DNA of 7,119 nucleotides from contig FR893234.1 of the NCBI GenBank assembly GCA_000436035.1, positions 1 to 7,119 on the forward strand, read 5' to 3'. The notes below the pieces were generated by a model. It made no database searches and had not been told where the DNA came from. It saw nothing but the letters and a program-made list of their open reading frames with translations. Made by a program: the position numbers and the translations under genes. Positions 1 to 5,243 of this stretch are shown in pieces. Numbering within the stretch: the first letter of the stretch is position 1; each line of letters opens with the position of its first letter. Source of the stretch: Prevotella sp. CAG:732 (lineage in GTDB: Bacteria; Bacteroidota; Bacteroidia; Bacteroidales; Bacteroidaceae).

Positions 1-32
1 TATTTATTAATTATTATTTATTAATTATTATT
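1..32. repeat. 14-bp AT-only tandem repeat at the end of the rep gene
   Basis: The unit tatttattaattat occurs at 1-14 and again, identically, at 15-28, and the next four bases start a third copy. The tract is entirely A/T and runs up to the stop codon of the replication initiator gene (31-33, minus strand). It reaches the window edge, so its full length is unknown. It may be slippage-prone sequence or an AT-rich segment linked to replication; the sequence alone does not decide. Confidence 0.75.
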
Positions 33-1095
33 ATTCTTCCCCCTCGTACTCCTCTTCCCATTTCTCCAGAAAGCGTATCAGGGCGTTGCGCATGAAGCCG
101 GCGGGATTCCTGAGCGACCTGCCTTGCGACTCCAACTTGCGGCGGTAGTCGCTCTCATGGTTGAAAAACTCCGACACCTCGGGCAGCATCGCATACTTGA
201 TGCGCTGGGCGAGGTCGGCAGCCACTCGCTCGTCCAAGCCCCATACTATCTTCAGCGACACACGCACGCACTCCTGGTAGCTGGTCAACTTCTCCAGTCG
301 CGCCCCCTGCGGATGCTCGTCATCGACATGGGTGAAGAAGAACTTCACACGCTCCGGCTCCTTCGTGCGGTCATCGCCCATGCCATAGTCGGGCTTGTAC
401 TTGAAGTGGATGTCGATCAACTTGTTCTGGTACAGCAGCTCCATCTCCTTGCGAGCCGGCTCCAACACCTTCTTTGCCACTTCCGAATAGGTCTTGTACG
501 TGTCCTTGATGGTGAAAGCCTTGCAGATGAATTCCACTCTCAGCGACCTACCCACACGGGCGAAGAAGGCATTGTAGAAACGGAGCAGTTGACGAGAGGC
601 GAAATGCTTGAACGAGAAGTAGGACTTCAGGCTGATGCGATGGTAGCCCATCTGATTGCTCAGGTAAAAGCGCAGCACCTCCAACTTGATGTCGAGATCG
701 ACGTAGTCGTACTTGCCCACGTGGCAAAACGATGCCTTGAAGAGACGGTCAAACCACATGTACTGGATGGCAGTCGAATGCTGGCGATAGGGTATGCCAA
801 TCCGTTTGCTCGACATCTCGGTCAAGGCCTTCTTCAGTTTGTTGTAGTGCGTCTTGTTGGGTTCCAGGAGCTGCAATTTCAGTCGTCTGTGACGTATCTG
901 CTCGGAGTTCTCCTCCTTGGAGAAGACGAGGATGTTGTTGTTCTTGTAGCTGGTGATGGCATCGCTGATGTCGCTCTGGCACGCCTTGATGATGCGCATC
1001 AAGACCATCTCCTGGTACCTCGTGTAGTCGGTTAGCGTAAATGTCTGAACGCCAAACTCTAGGATGACTTGCTCGTCATCATTGTTTTTAGTCAT
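31..1095 (-). CDS. Rep_3-family (RepB/RepA-like) replication initiator protein
   Basis: This 354-aa protein reads as an initiator of the Rep_3 (PF01051) superfamily, which binds iterons through two winged-helix domains and opens the origin for the host helicase. Supporting features: an N-terminal half with HYNKLKKALTEMSSKRI (about 83-99), matching the first winged helix; the stretch SFKHFASRQLLRFYNAFF (161-178), matching the family's conserved helix before the second domain; and YSEVAKKVLEPARKEMELLY (203-222), matching the second winged helix. A C-terminal part (about 270-350) contains NPAGFMRNALIRFLEKW, a tail often seen in plasmid Rep proteins. There is no signal peptide or membrane segment. 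ATG at 1093-1095 is preceded on the minus strand by an A/G-rich aaaggaaaag tract, a plausible ribosome site. The upstream gap holds iteron-like repeats, which strongly supports the call. It could be a chromosomal relic rather than a working plasmid initiator. Family assignment is from remembered motifs, not a search. Confidence 0.8.
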   Translation of the reverse strand: MTKNNDDEQVILEFGVQTFTLTDYTRYQEMVLMRIIKACQSDISDAITSYKNNNILVFSKEENSEQIRHRRLKLQLLEPNKTHYNKLKKALTEMSSKRIGIPYRQHSTAIQYMWFDRLFKASFCHVGKYDYVDLDIKLEVLRFYLSNQMGYHRISLKSYFSFKHFASRQLLRFYNAFFARVGRSLRVEFICKAFTIKDTYKTYSEVAKKVLEPARKEMELLYQNKLIDIHFKYKPDYGMGDDRTKEPERVKFFFTHVDDEHPQGARLEKLTSYQECVRVSLKIVWGLDERVAADLAQRIKYAMLPEVSEFFNHESDYRRKLESQGRSLRNPAGFMRNALIRFLEKWEEEYEGEE

Positions 1096-1335
1096 TGGAT
1101 TTCTTTTCCTTTCTTTTCTAAATAATTATAAAGTATCAGCAGGGAAAGGAAAGGCGAGAACTTTTCTACCATGATGCAAATTACGCCAATGTCATATCGC
1201 TATGAGTTTGGCATATGCGGAAACTAATTTGCATATTTTCATAAGATAAAATTCTGTGCCAAACCATAGCCCCTGCTGAATTTCGTTGTTCATTCAACAG
1301 ACACATAAGGTCTGGACAGGATTTCTTATGAATCA

Positions 1336-1369
1336 CCTGAAAGAGGTTTCCGTGTCTCTTTTGATCAGG
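1336..1369. other. Nested hairpin in the rep upstream region
   Basis: CCTGA AAGAG (1336-1345) can pair with CTCTT (1356-1360) and TCAGG (1365-1369), giving a 10-bp stem with a 4-nt bulge (ttga) and a 10-nt loop. No U-tract follows on either strand, so it does not look like a terminator. Function unknown; it may be a structured RNA element or part of a dispersed repeat. Confidence 0.4.
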
Positions 1370-1617
1370 CTTAGGTAAAAATCCTATCAATCGAGCCGAC
1401 AGCCCCGAAGCTTTCTCACCTCGAAACATTGATTTCGGCTTCCTCGGCGACAAAAGTACTACAAATATTCGAGACTCGCAAGCATTTCTCTAATTTTCTT
1501 CAATTTTTTTTCTGACTCAGCTTTCGCAAGTACGAAAGTTATAGAAGTTATCACTCCTGCGATAGGTGTCTCACGAGATAACCAAATTTCGCGGAATTTT
1601 TCGAAAATCCTCCCAGC

Positions 1618-1665
1618 TTTCCATATTTTGTTTTATAAAATACAATATATCCATATTATAGGGCG
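1618..1665. other. AT-rich tract, candidate DNA unwinding element
   Basis: This tract is almost wholly A/T, includes the palindrome ttttataaaa (1630-1639) and lies about 55 bp to the left of the iteron-like repeats. In iteron plasmids the melting region commonly flanks the iterons. The role is inferred from position and composition only. Confidence 0.4.
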
Positions 1666-1720
1666 AAAATCCGATTCGTAACTATCAGATATTCAGATAA
1701 ATGCCTTTTTTCGCTCGACC

Positions 1721-1819
1721 GTGAATGCAACCTTGTGATCCTCAAATACCACTCATTGCAACCTTTAGGGACCAGTGAATGCAACCTTTCGACTGAGGGG
1801 CAACCGTGAATGCAACGTT
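1721..1819 (+). repeat. Iteron-like array: four copies of GTGAATGCAACCTT
   Basis: Copies start at 1721 (gtgaatgcaacctt), 1752 (ctcattgcaacctt, 11/14), 1775 (exact) and 1806 (gtgaatgcaacgtt, 13/14), all in the same orientation. Start-to-start distances are 31, 23 and 31 bp, so the array reads as two pairs with the same internal spacing. The first and fourth copies share a longer exact 14-mer, accgtgaatgcaac (1718-1731 and 1803-1816). A partial core, gcaacc, sits at 1800-1805. Directly repeated boxes upstream of a Rep_3 gene are the classic binding sites for the initiator and usually set copy number. Binding by the neighbouring Rep is inference. Confidence 0.75.
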
Positions 1820-1821
1820 GC
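1812..1821. promoter_or_regulatory. Perfect 10-bp palindrome within the last iteron
   Basis: GCAACGTTGC is its own reverse complement. It arises because the fourth iteron copy carries G where the others carry C. In Rep_3 plasmids, inverted half-iterons can act as operators bound by Rep dimers, so this may be a site of different Rep occupancy. That role is inference. Confidence 0.35.
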
Positions 1822-1857
1822 TCTCATTTCGGGAAAATGGGTTTACTGTTAAATAAC

Positions 1858-1888
1858 TTGCACTCTGTCATTTTTCTCCCTAACTTTG
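1858..1888 (+). promoter_or_regulatory. Bacteroidota-type promoter downstream of the iterons, reading toward the amidase
   Basis: A perfect -7 element TAACTTTG (1881-1888) lies exactly 20 nt after a -33 TTG (1858-1860, within cttg). This matches the Bacteroidota TTTG-N19/20-TAnnTTTG rule. Transcription would start near 1893, just past the last iteron, and give a leader of roughly 350 nt before the amidase start. Rep bound to the iterons could influence it, but no direct overlap with an iteron is seen. Confidence 0.55.
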
Positions 1889-1972
1889 CTGTGTCGATTG
1901 ATGAAGCACTTTATTATGTCGGTGCGTCAATGACGTGATGAAGAATGAAATGATATGAGGATAAGTGAAAGA

Positions 1973-2000
1973 TGAGTCATAATAATATCTTTTGAGTCAT
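1973..2000 (+). repeat. Paired TGAGTCAT boxes, 20 bp apart
   Basis: TGAGTCAT occurs at 1973-1980 and 1993-2000, a start-to-start distance of 20 bp, or about two helical turns. The first copy is extended to the near-palindrome ATGAGTCAT. A related inverted repeat, CGTCA-a-TGACG, lies at 1925-1935. The arrangement resembles paired binding sites for a dimeric regulator; the protein is unknown. Confidence 0.4.
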
Positions 2001-2078
2001 TTTTGTTTGTATGAATTGTTTACAAAGCGAAAACGAAATGGGGAGGGAGAAATCATCTCCTTACCCCACTTTATTTTA

Positions 2079-2130
2079 TACCTAACTAGGTAAAAATTTG
2101 CGCCTAACTAGGTATGAAATTTTACCTAGG
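2079..2130. repeat. CCTAACTAGGTA direct repeats with inverted arms and a hairpin
   Basis: The 12-mer CCTAACTAGGTA is present at 2081-2092 and 2103-2114, 22 bp apart. The first copy extends to a near-palindrome, TACCTA-AC-TAGGTA (2079-2092). The second can also pair with a downstream arm: CTAGGTA (2108-2114) with TACCTAG (2123-2129), a 7-bp stem with an 8-nt loop. The cluster precedes the amidase start by about 120 bp. It could be an operator for the amidase operon, a Rep-related site or an RNA leader structure. Confidence 0.55.
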
Positions 2131-2150
2131 CAGGGAGCAAAAAATCCCTG
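2131..2150. other. Short hairpin CAGGGA/TCCCTG in the amidase leader
   Basis: CAGGGA (2131-2136) pairs perfectly with TCCCTG (2145-2150) across an A-rich 8-nt loop (gcaaaaaa). It sits directly after the CTAGGTA hairpin and about 100 nt before the amidase start. No T-run follows, so it is not a typical terminator. It may be leader-RNA structure. Confidence 0.4.
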
Positions 2151-2249
2151 GTGCTGGTGAAAATGAAGGTTCGGAAATATTTTGACATCGTATAAATGAT
2201 GGCAGAAGTCAGTTCTGCCCATGAGTTGTTTTATATAATATATTTGACT

Positions 2250-2807
2250 ATGAAAAGAATGATAACCATGATTGTGCTGCATTGCAGTGCTACCCGTTGC
2301 AACCGAACCTATTCGGTGCAACAGCTTTACCACGACCACGTGGAAGTGAACCGTTGGAGCTACATCGGCTACCATGAGTATATCCTGCGCAGCGGCAAGG
2401 TGGAGCCTACCCGTGCCCTGCATCTACCCGGTGCCCATGCCAAGGGTTTCAATGCCCACAGCATCGGGGTCTGTTACGAGGGAGGCTTGGATGAGGATGG
2501 CAATCCTGCCGACACTCGCACGCCGGAGCAGAAGGTGGCGATGGCGAGACTCATCGTGCAGTTGCACCAGCAGTTTCCTACCATCAACAGGGTGCTCGGC
2601 CATCGTGACTTGCCGGGCGTTCACAAGGCTTGTCCCTGCTTCGATGCCACGGAGCTGCAAGGCTTGCTGAAGGTGAGAAACATGGATGAATTGGATGTCT
2701 GGCTGGCGCAGCATCAGGAATGGGTGAAGGGCGAAGCTTCGCTGAAGGAAGAGAGCAAAGCGAATCTGAGAAAGGAGGTGAAGGATGGAAATCAGAGTAG
2801 AGCGTGA
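2250..2807 (+). CDS. T7-lysozyme-like N-acetylmuramoyl-L-alanine amidase (Amidase_2)
   Basis: This zinc amidase should cleave the bond between N-acetylmuramic acid and the L-alanine of the peptidoglycan stem peptide. Numbered from ATG 2250 (185 aa), the T7 lysozyme signature is complete: zinc ligands H11 (VLHCSAT), H118 (GHRD) and C128 (ACP), with catalytic Y41 (GYHEY) and K126 (HKAC). The conserved GAHAKG-x-NAHSIGVCYEGG block is at about 61-79. There is no signal peptide, so like phage endolysins it would need a holin or cell lysis to reach the wall. An in-frame ATG at 2196 would add 18 residues (MAEVSSAHELFYIIYLT-like) with no match to the family; 2250 or 2259 starts right before the first strand, as family members do. 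After the catalytic CFD motif there is an unusual charged tail of about 50 residues (134-185). It overlaps the next gene by 23 nt, indicating an operon. Related amidases are common in Bacteroidales accessory regions. Confidence 0.88.
   Translation: MKRMITMIVLHCSATRCNRTYSVQQLYHDHVEVNRWSYIGYHEYILRSGKVEPTRALHLPGAHAKGFNAHSIGVCYEGGLDEDGNPADTRTPEQKVAMARLIVQLHQQFPTINRVLGHRDLPGVHKACPCFDATELQGLLKVRNMDELDVWLAQHQEWVKGEASLKEESKANLRKEVKDGNQSRA
2771..2779 (+). promoter_or_regulatory. Strong Shine-Dalgarno site for the DUF5675-like gene
   Basis: AAAGGAGGT lies 5 nt before ATG 2785 and inside the amidase coding sequence. It fixes the start of the downstream gene. Near-consensus SD sequences are uncommon in Bacteroidota, so it stands out. 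Confidence 0.7.
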
Positions 2808-3120
2808 GATCAGTTTTCGCCTGGCGGTACACGGCAGACTCCTGATAGATGGCGACCGAGTCTGTGATACCTTGGAGAACGGGGCGACTTGCATGGAGCC
2901 CGGCAGTTATCCCCTCGTCCGTTCCTACTCCCTCTTCTCCGCCGCCAACGGCATCCATCGCCTGGGCGAGAAGATAGCGGTAGGAGAGTGGCAGTATCTC
3001 GGCTTCCTCGTTCGCACGCAGCCTGCAAGAGAGCAGCTACTCACCTACATCCGTCAGTTGCGCCATCGCCAAGTGCCCCTCGTCCTCGTCATCAGCGAGG
3101 AGGGGATGCAGCGACTGTAA
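2785..3120 (+). CDS. DUF5675-like small protein, partner of the amidase
   Basis: This 111-aa protein has no signal peptide or membrane segment. It resembles DUF5675 by layout: an opening beta segment, GRLLIDGDRVCDTLEN (17-32, the family's 'G-L-..-CDTLE' start), then PGSYPLV (39-45), GIH (56-58), IAVGEW (64-69) and a helix followed by a closing strand VPLVLVIS (97-104). The Gly-Cys that usually precedes the I-x-VG strand is replaced here by Glu-Lys (62-63). The function of the family is not established; members often occur with phage-like lysis genes. The start at 2785 lies inside the end of the amidase gene and is preceded by a strong Shine-Dalgarno sequence, aaaggaggt (2771-2779), which is unusual in Bacteroidota, where such sites are generally weak. 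This fits coupled translation of the two proteins. The family call is by eye and moderate. Confidence 0.7.
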   Translation: MEIRVEREISFRLAVHGRLLIDGDRVCDTLENGATCMEPGSYPLVRSYSLFSAANGIHRLGEKIAVGEWQYLGFLVRTQPAREQLLTYIRQLRHRQVPLVLVISEEGMQRL

Positions 3121-3126
3121 AATACC

Positions 3127-3147
3127 AAAAGAGCCGTGGAGATTTCC
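3127..3147 (+). repeat. Direct repeat copy 1 (left arm of a terminator)
   Basis: A 21-nt stretch beginning aaaagagccgtgg and ending gatttcc is found here and again, identically and in the same orientation, at 5063-5083. This copy forms the left arm and part of the loop of the hairpin at 3130-3162. The two copies bracket the AAA-ATPase_like gene. Confidence 0.8.
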
Positions 3148-3162
3148 TTTCTCCACGGCTCT
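3130..3162. terminator. Bidirectional hairpin terminator between convergent genes
   Basis: A perfect 13-bp stem (3130-3142 with 3150-3162; arms agagccgtggaga / tctccacggctct) closes a 7-nt loop. It starts 10 nt after the stop codon of the DUF5675-like gene. Read on the minus strand it also follows the stop of the AAA-ATPase_like gene (3183) by 20 nt, and the stem is then followed by TTTT. On the plus strand a looser T-rich run follows (to about 3184). It probably serves both operons. Confidence 0.85.
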
Positions 3163-3182
3163 GCTATTTGTTATCTTGTTTT

Positions 3183-4946
3183 TTACACTTCCTTGCAAAC
3201 TACCATCTCTGCTCCACGATACATCACGACAATCTTGTGGAGAGTGGTCGTTTTCACAGCCTCCCTCACCATATCGCTATCAGCATATCTGTTTACCTGT
3301 GCGGTGGCTGTCTCCAATAGATGTTGCACTTGCTCATCGCTGATGCCCGACTTGCAATACTTCAACTCTATGATGTAACAGTCCTTCATGTCCTTGTATA
3401 TGTCACAGAGAGGGGAGAGGAAAATGTCGGCATATCCTCCATCGGTGTCCAACTCGGAGATAGGGCGATAGAACTGGTTCTGACAAGTCATCGCCAGAGT
3501 GAAGCCATGCACGAATGCCTCGCCCTTCTGTTTGTCTCGCTGTGAGGAATGACGCTTGAGGGTGTCGGCGATGAATTCGAAGTAGGACTTATATTCGCCA
3601 TCATAGGCTAGACGACTTTCTAGTTTTCCCTTGCCGTATGTATCGTAAGCCAGATCGTTCTCCTTGTAGGTGTCAAGCAGATAGGTGTAGATTTGGTCAC
3701 GAACCACCTCGTTAGGGATCACGAACTTGGTCATTCCCTGATAGGTTCCATCTATCGTCACCATTCCGAAGTAGAAGAGAAGGCTCAGAAAGTTGTCTGG
3801 GTCATTGATGCGCTCTGCAGGGAAATGCTCCACGAGCTTGCCCGTGACGTATCCCTGGGTGACCAACTGCTGGATGATGCTGGCATCATGGGCAAACTCC
3901 TTGTCATGACGGATGAGCATACGGAGTTTGTCGTAGTCCATGCGCACATTGCTCTCCACCATGGCGTCTGGAATTTCATAATCGTTGCGTATGTATTTGT
4001 CTAGGAAGTTGAGTACCATCACGGAGTTGTACATCGTGGTCTTCCCATAACGTTTAATGGCAAAGCAATAGTTGTCATACCATGGCTTCATCACCTCGAT
4101 GAGTTCATCCACCGTATGATTGAATGGTAACACACTAGAATAGTACTCCAGCATCTCTCTTACCTCTTCTTCGGTAAAGCCAGTCATCTCGTTGAACTCG
4201 GGATTCAGCGAGTAATTGGTGCCAATATTGAAACCGCTGGTCAGGTCGTCCATCGTCACGGGACTCACGCCTGTCACGAATACACGCCCAAGGCTGTTGA
4301 CCGAGGCACCCTTGATGGTGTCGAAAAACTTGCGAAGGTATCCCTCGCCGTGAGTCTGTTTCAGGTATCTGCCCTCGTGAGCTTGGTTGGCAAGAATCTG
4401 ATTGGTGAAGTGGTCGTACTCATCGATGAAGAGATAGATTTTCTGACCTACCTTTCTACATTGAGAGCATAGGTAGTCCAGCTGCTCTACAGCGTCTTTC
4501 TTGGCATTTAGCCCCTCCTTGGTTCCTTCGGGCAACAAATGCTCATAGACATCCACAAAATAATTGAAATGCGTGTTGCAATAAGCATCCATCCCTCGTT
4601 GGTAGTTGTCGAGAGCACCCACAATGACGGCAAAGTTGAGATCAAGAACAAGGTATGAGTTGTGTTCGGGAGTCGGGTTCTGACCGATATAGAGGTTGCC
4701 GAAGAGCGTCTCGAAGTCGTCTTTCTTGTTGATGTCGTAGTAGTGTTCCAGCATGCTGATGGTGAGCGTCTTGCCGAAGCGGCGAGGACGGATGTAGAAG
4801 AAATACTTGTTGGCTTCTTCCACGTCCCAGATGAAGGGAGTCTTATCTACATAGTAGCAGTCTTCCTTGATGATATCCTCAAAATTCTGCATTCCGTAAG
4901 GGATGCGCTTGCGATAGATTCGCTTTTCTCTTTGTCTGATTGCCAT
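3183..4946 (-). CDS. AAA-ATPase_like / PD-(D/E)XK nuclease-like protein (PF09820 + PF08011 type)
   Basis: This 587-aa protein belongs to a family found in many copies in Bacteroidota genomes. It joins an N-terminal P-loop ATPase (AAA-ATPase_like, PF09820) to a C-terminal PD-(D/E)XK nuclease-like domain (PF08011). Numbered from ATG 4946: the entry motif IPYGMQNFEDIIKEDCYYVDK (15-35), Walker A RPRRFGKT (53-60), Walker B YLFIDEYD (171-178), GVSPVTMDDLTSGFN (226-240), and the nuclease-like core with D507 (YADIF) and E527-x-K529 (IELKY). The key residues of both domains are intact, so the protein is probably active as an ATPase and possibly as a nuclease. Its biological role is not established; defence, selfish-element and regulatory roles have all been suggested for such families. 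A longer frame would start at 4997, but that codon lies within the promoter -33 element, so 4946 is chosen. It is monocistronic, convergent with the amidase operon and divergent from the WG-repeat gene. Confidence 0.9.
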   Translation of the reverse strand: MAIRQREKRIYRKRIPYGMQNFEDIIKEDCYYVDKTPFIWDVEEANKYFFYIRPRRFGKTLTISMLEHYYDINKKDDFETLFGNLYIGQNPTPEHNSYLVLDLNFAVIVGALDNYQRGMDAYCNTHFNYFVDVYEHLLPEGTKEGLNAKKDAVEQLDYLCSQCRKVGQKIYLFIDEYDHFTNQILANQAHEGRYLKQTHGEGYLRKFFDTIKGASVNSLGRVFVTGVSPVTMDDLTSGFNIGTNYSLNPEFNEMTGFTEEEVREMLEYYSSVLPFNHTVDELIEVMKPWYDNYCFAIKRYGKTTMYNSVMVLNFLDKYIRNDYEIPDAMVESNVRMDYDKLRMLIRHDKEFAHDASIIQQLVTQGYVTGKLVEHFPAERINDPDNFLSLLFYFGMVTIDGTYQGMTKFVIPNEVVRDQIYTYLLDTYKENDLAYDTYGKGKLESRLAYDGEYKSYFEFIADTLKRHSSQRDKQKGEAFVHGFTLAMTCQNQFYRPISELDTDGGYADIFLSPLCDIYKDMKDCYIIELKYCKSGISDEQVQHLLETATAQVNRYADSDMVREAVKTTTLHKIVVMYRGAEMVVCKEV

Positions 4947-4966
4947 AGTGCCATTTTTATTTATTG

Positions 4967-4998
4967 CAAAGCTACAACTTTTATTTGTAACCTCCAAA
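4967..4998 (-). promoter_or_regulatory. Bacteroidota-type promoter of the AAA-ATPase_like gene
   Basis: On the minus strand a perfect -33 TTTG (4998-4995) and a perfect -7 TAGCTTTG (4974-4967) are separated by 20 nt. Transcription would start near 4960, leaving a leader of about 15 nt before ATG 4946. This position rules out the upstream in-frame ATG at 4997. Confidence 0.8.
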
Positions 4999-5062
4999 TT
5001 TTTAGGAAGAAAAATGAAAGGAATCTACAAAGGTGGACTTATGACTCTCTGTCACCCCATAA

Positions 5063-5083
5063 AAAAGAGCCGTGGAGATTTCC
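5063..5083 (+). repeat. Direct repeat copy 2 (half-terminator relic)
   Basis: Exact copy of the 21-nt sequence at 3127-3147, in the same orientation. The matching right arm of the hairpin is missing here; only a weak 5-bp stem (GAGAT/ATCTC, 5075-5089) remains. It lies between the divergent promoters of the AAA-ATPase_like and WG-repeat genes, where a terminator has no evident gene to serve. Confidence 0.75.
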
Positions 5084-5181
5084 GATCTCTTCTTGTTGTT
5101 TTCTTTTCATTTTATTTGTTGTATATCATTTTTTCGCATGATGGAAATTGTTATTCGTAAGATAAAAAACTATGTCAAAGT

Positions 5182-5213
5182 TTTGCCGATTTCGACAGAA
5201 TTTTATACTTTTG
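5182..5213 (+). promoter_or_regulatory. Bacteroidota-type promoter of the WG-repeat gene
   Basis: A perfect -33 TTTG (5182-5185) and a perfect -7 TACTTTTG (5206-5213) are separated by 20 nt. The expected start of transcription is near 5219, giving a leader of about 25 nt before ATG 5244. This also argues against the upstream in-frame ATG at 5172, which precedes the promoter. Confidence 0.85.
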
Positions 5214-5243
5214 CAGAAAATTCATCATTTAAAGCTAAATCTC

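Larger units (their letters stand above)
1096..2249. other. 1.15-kb non-coding, origin-like region between rep and amidase
   Basis: No convincing coding sequence is present here on either strand. The region is clearly more AT-rich than the flanking genes. From left to right it holds the rep leader, a nested hairpin at 1336-1369, hairpins at 1519-1540 and 1593-1610, an AT-rich tract at about 1618-1665, four iteron-like 14-mers at 1721-1819, a plus-strand promoter at 1858-1888, paired TGAGTCAT boxes at 1973-2000, and inverted/direct CCTAACTAGGTA repeats with hairpins at 2079-2150. An AT-rich tract beside an iteron array, with a Rep_3 gene in cis, is the usual design of an iteron-controlled plasmid origin. 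No convincing DnaA box (TTATCCACA) was found by eye. Origin function is inference. Confidence 0.6.

Noticed and set aside
124..1035. 303-codon open frame on the plus strand, antisense to rep
   Set aside because: It is the opposite-strand shadow of the GC-richer rep gene; the product is a low-complexity run of Leu, Val, His and Gln with no domain, while the minus-strand frame shows clear Rep_3 motifs.
1181..1453. 90-codon minus-strand frame in the intergenic region
   Set aside because: No recognisable domain, odd composition, no clear ribosome site or promoter. Kept only as a repeat/relic finding.
1519..1540. Hairpin AGCTTTCG/CGAAAGTT considered as a terminator
   Set aside because: No T-run follows on the plus strand, and on the minus strand the stem is followed by an A-rich run, so it does not fit an intrinsic terminator.
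1721..1819. Considered as a CRISPR array
   Set aside because: The repeats are only 14 bp, imperfect, four in number, with spacers of 9-17 bp and no cas genes; iterons next to a Rep gene explain them better.
2239..2246. TATATTTG, a perfect -7 match just before the amidase start
   Set aside because: No TTG lies about 20 nt upstream, and transcription would begin at or inside the start codon; more likely chance in an AT-rich stretch.
2196..2249. Upstream in-frame ATG for the amidase
   Set aside because: The 18 extra residues do not resemble the N-terminus of T7-type amidases, which begin just before the first strand; the later ATGs at 2250 or 2259 fit.
2424..2894. 156-codon minus-strand frame over the amidase/DUF5675 genes
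   Set aside because: Shadow of two well-supported plus-strand genes; no domain and no independent signals.
4947..4997. 17-residue N-terminal extension of the AAA-ATPase_like protein
   Set aside because: The region contains both promoter elements (4967-4998), so it should not be part of the message; the family-like N-terminus starts at 4946.
5172..5243. 24-residue N-terminal extension of the WG-repeat protein
   Set aside because: It covers the promoter (5182-5213) and would bury the signal peptide, which starts cleanly at ATG 5244.
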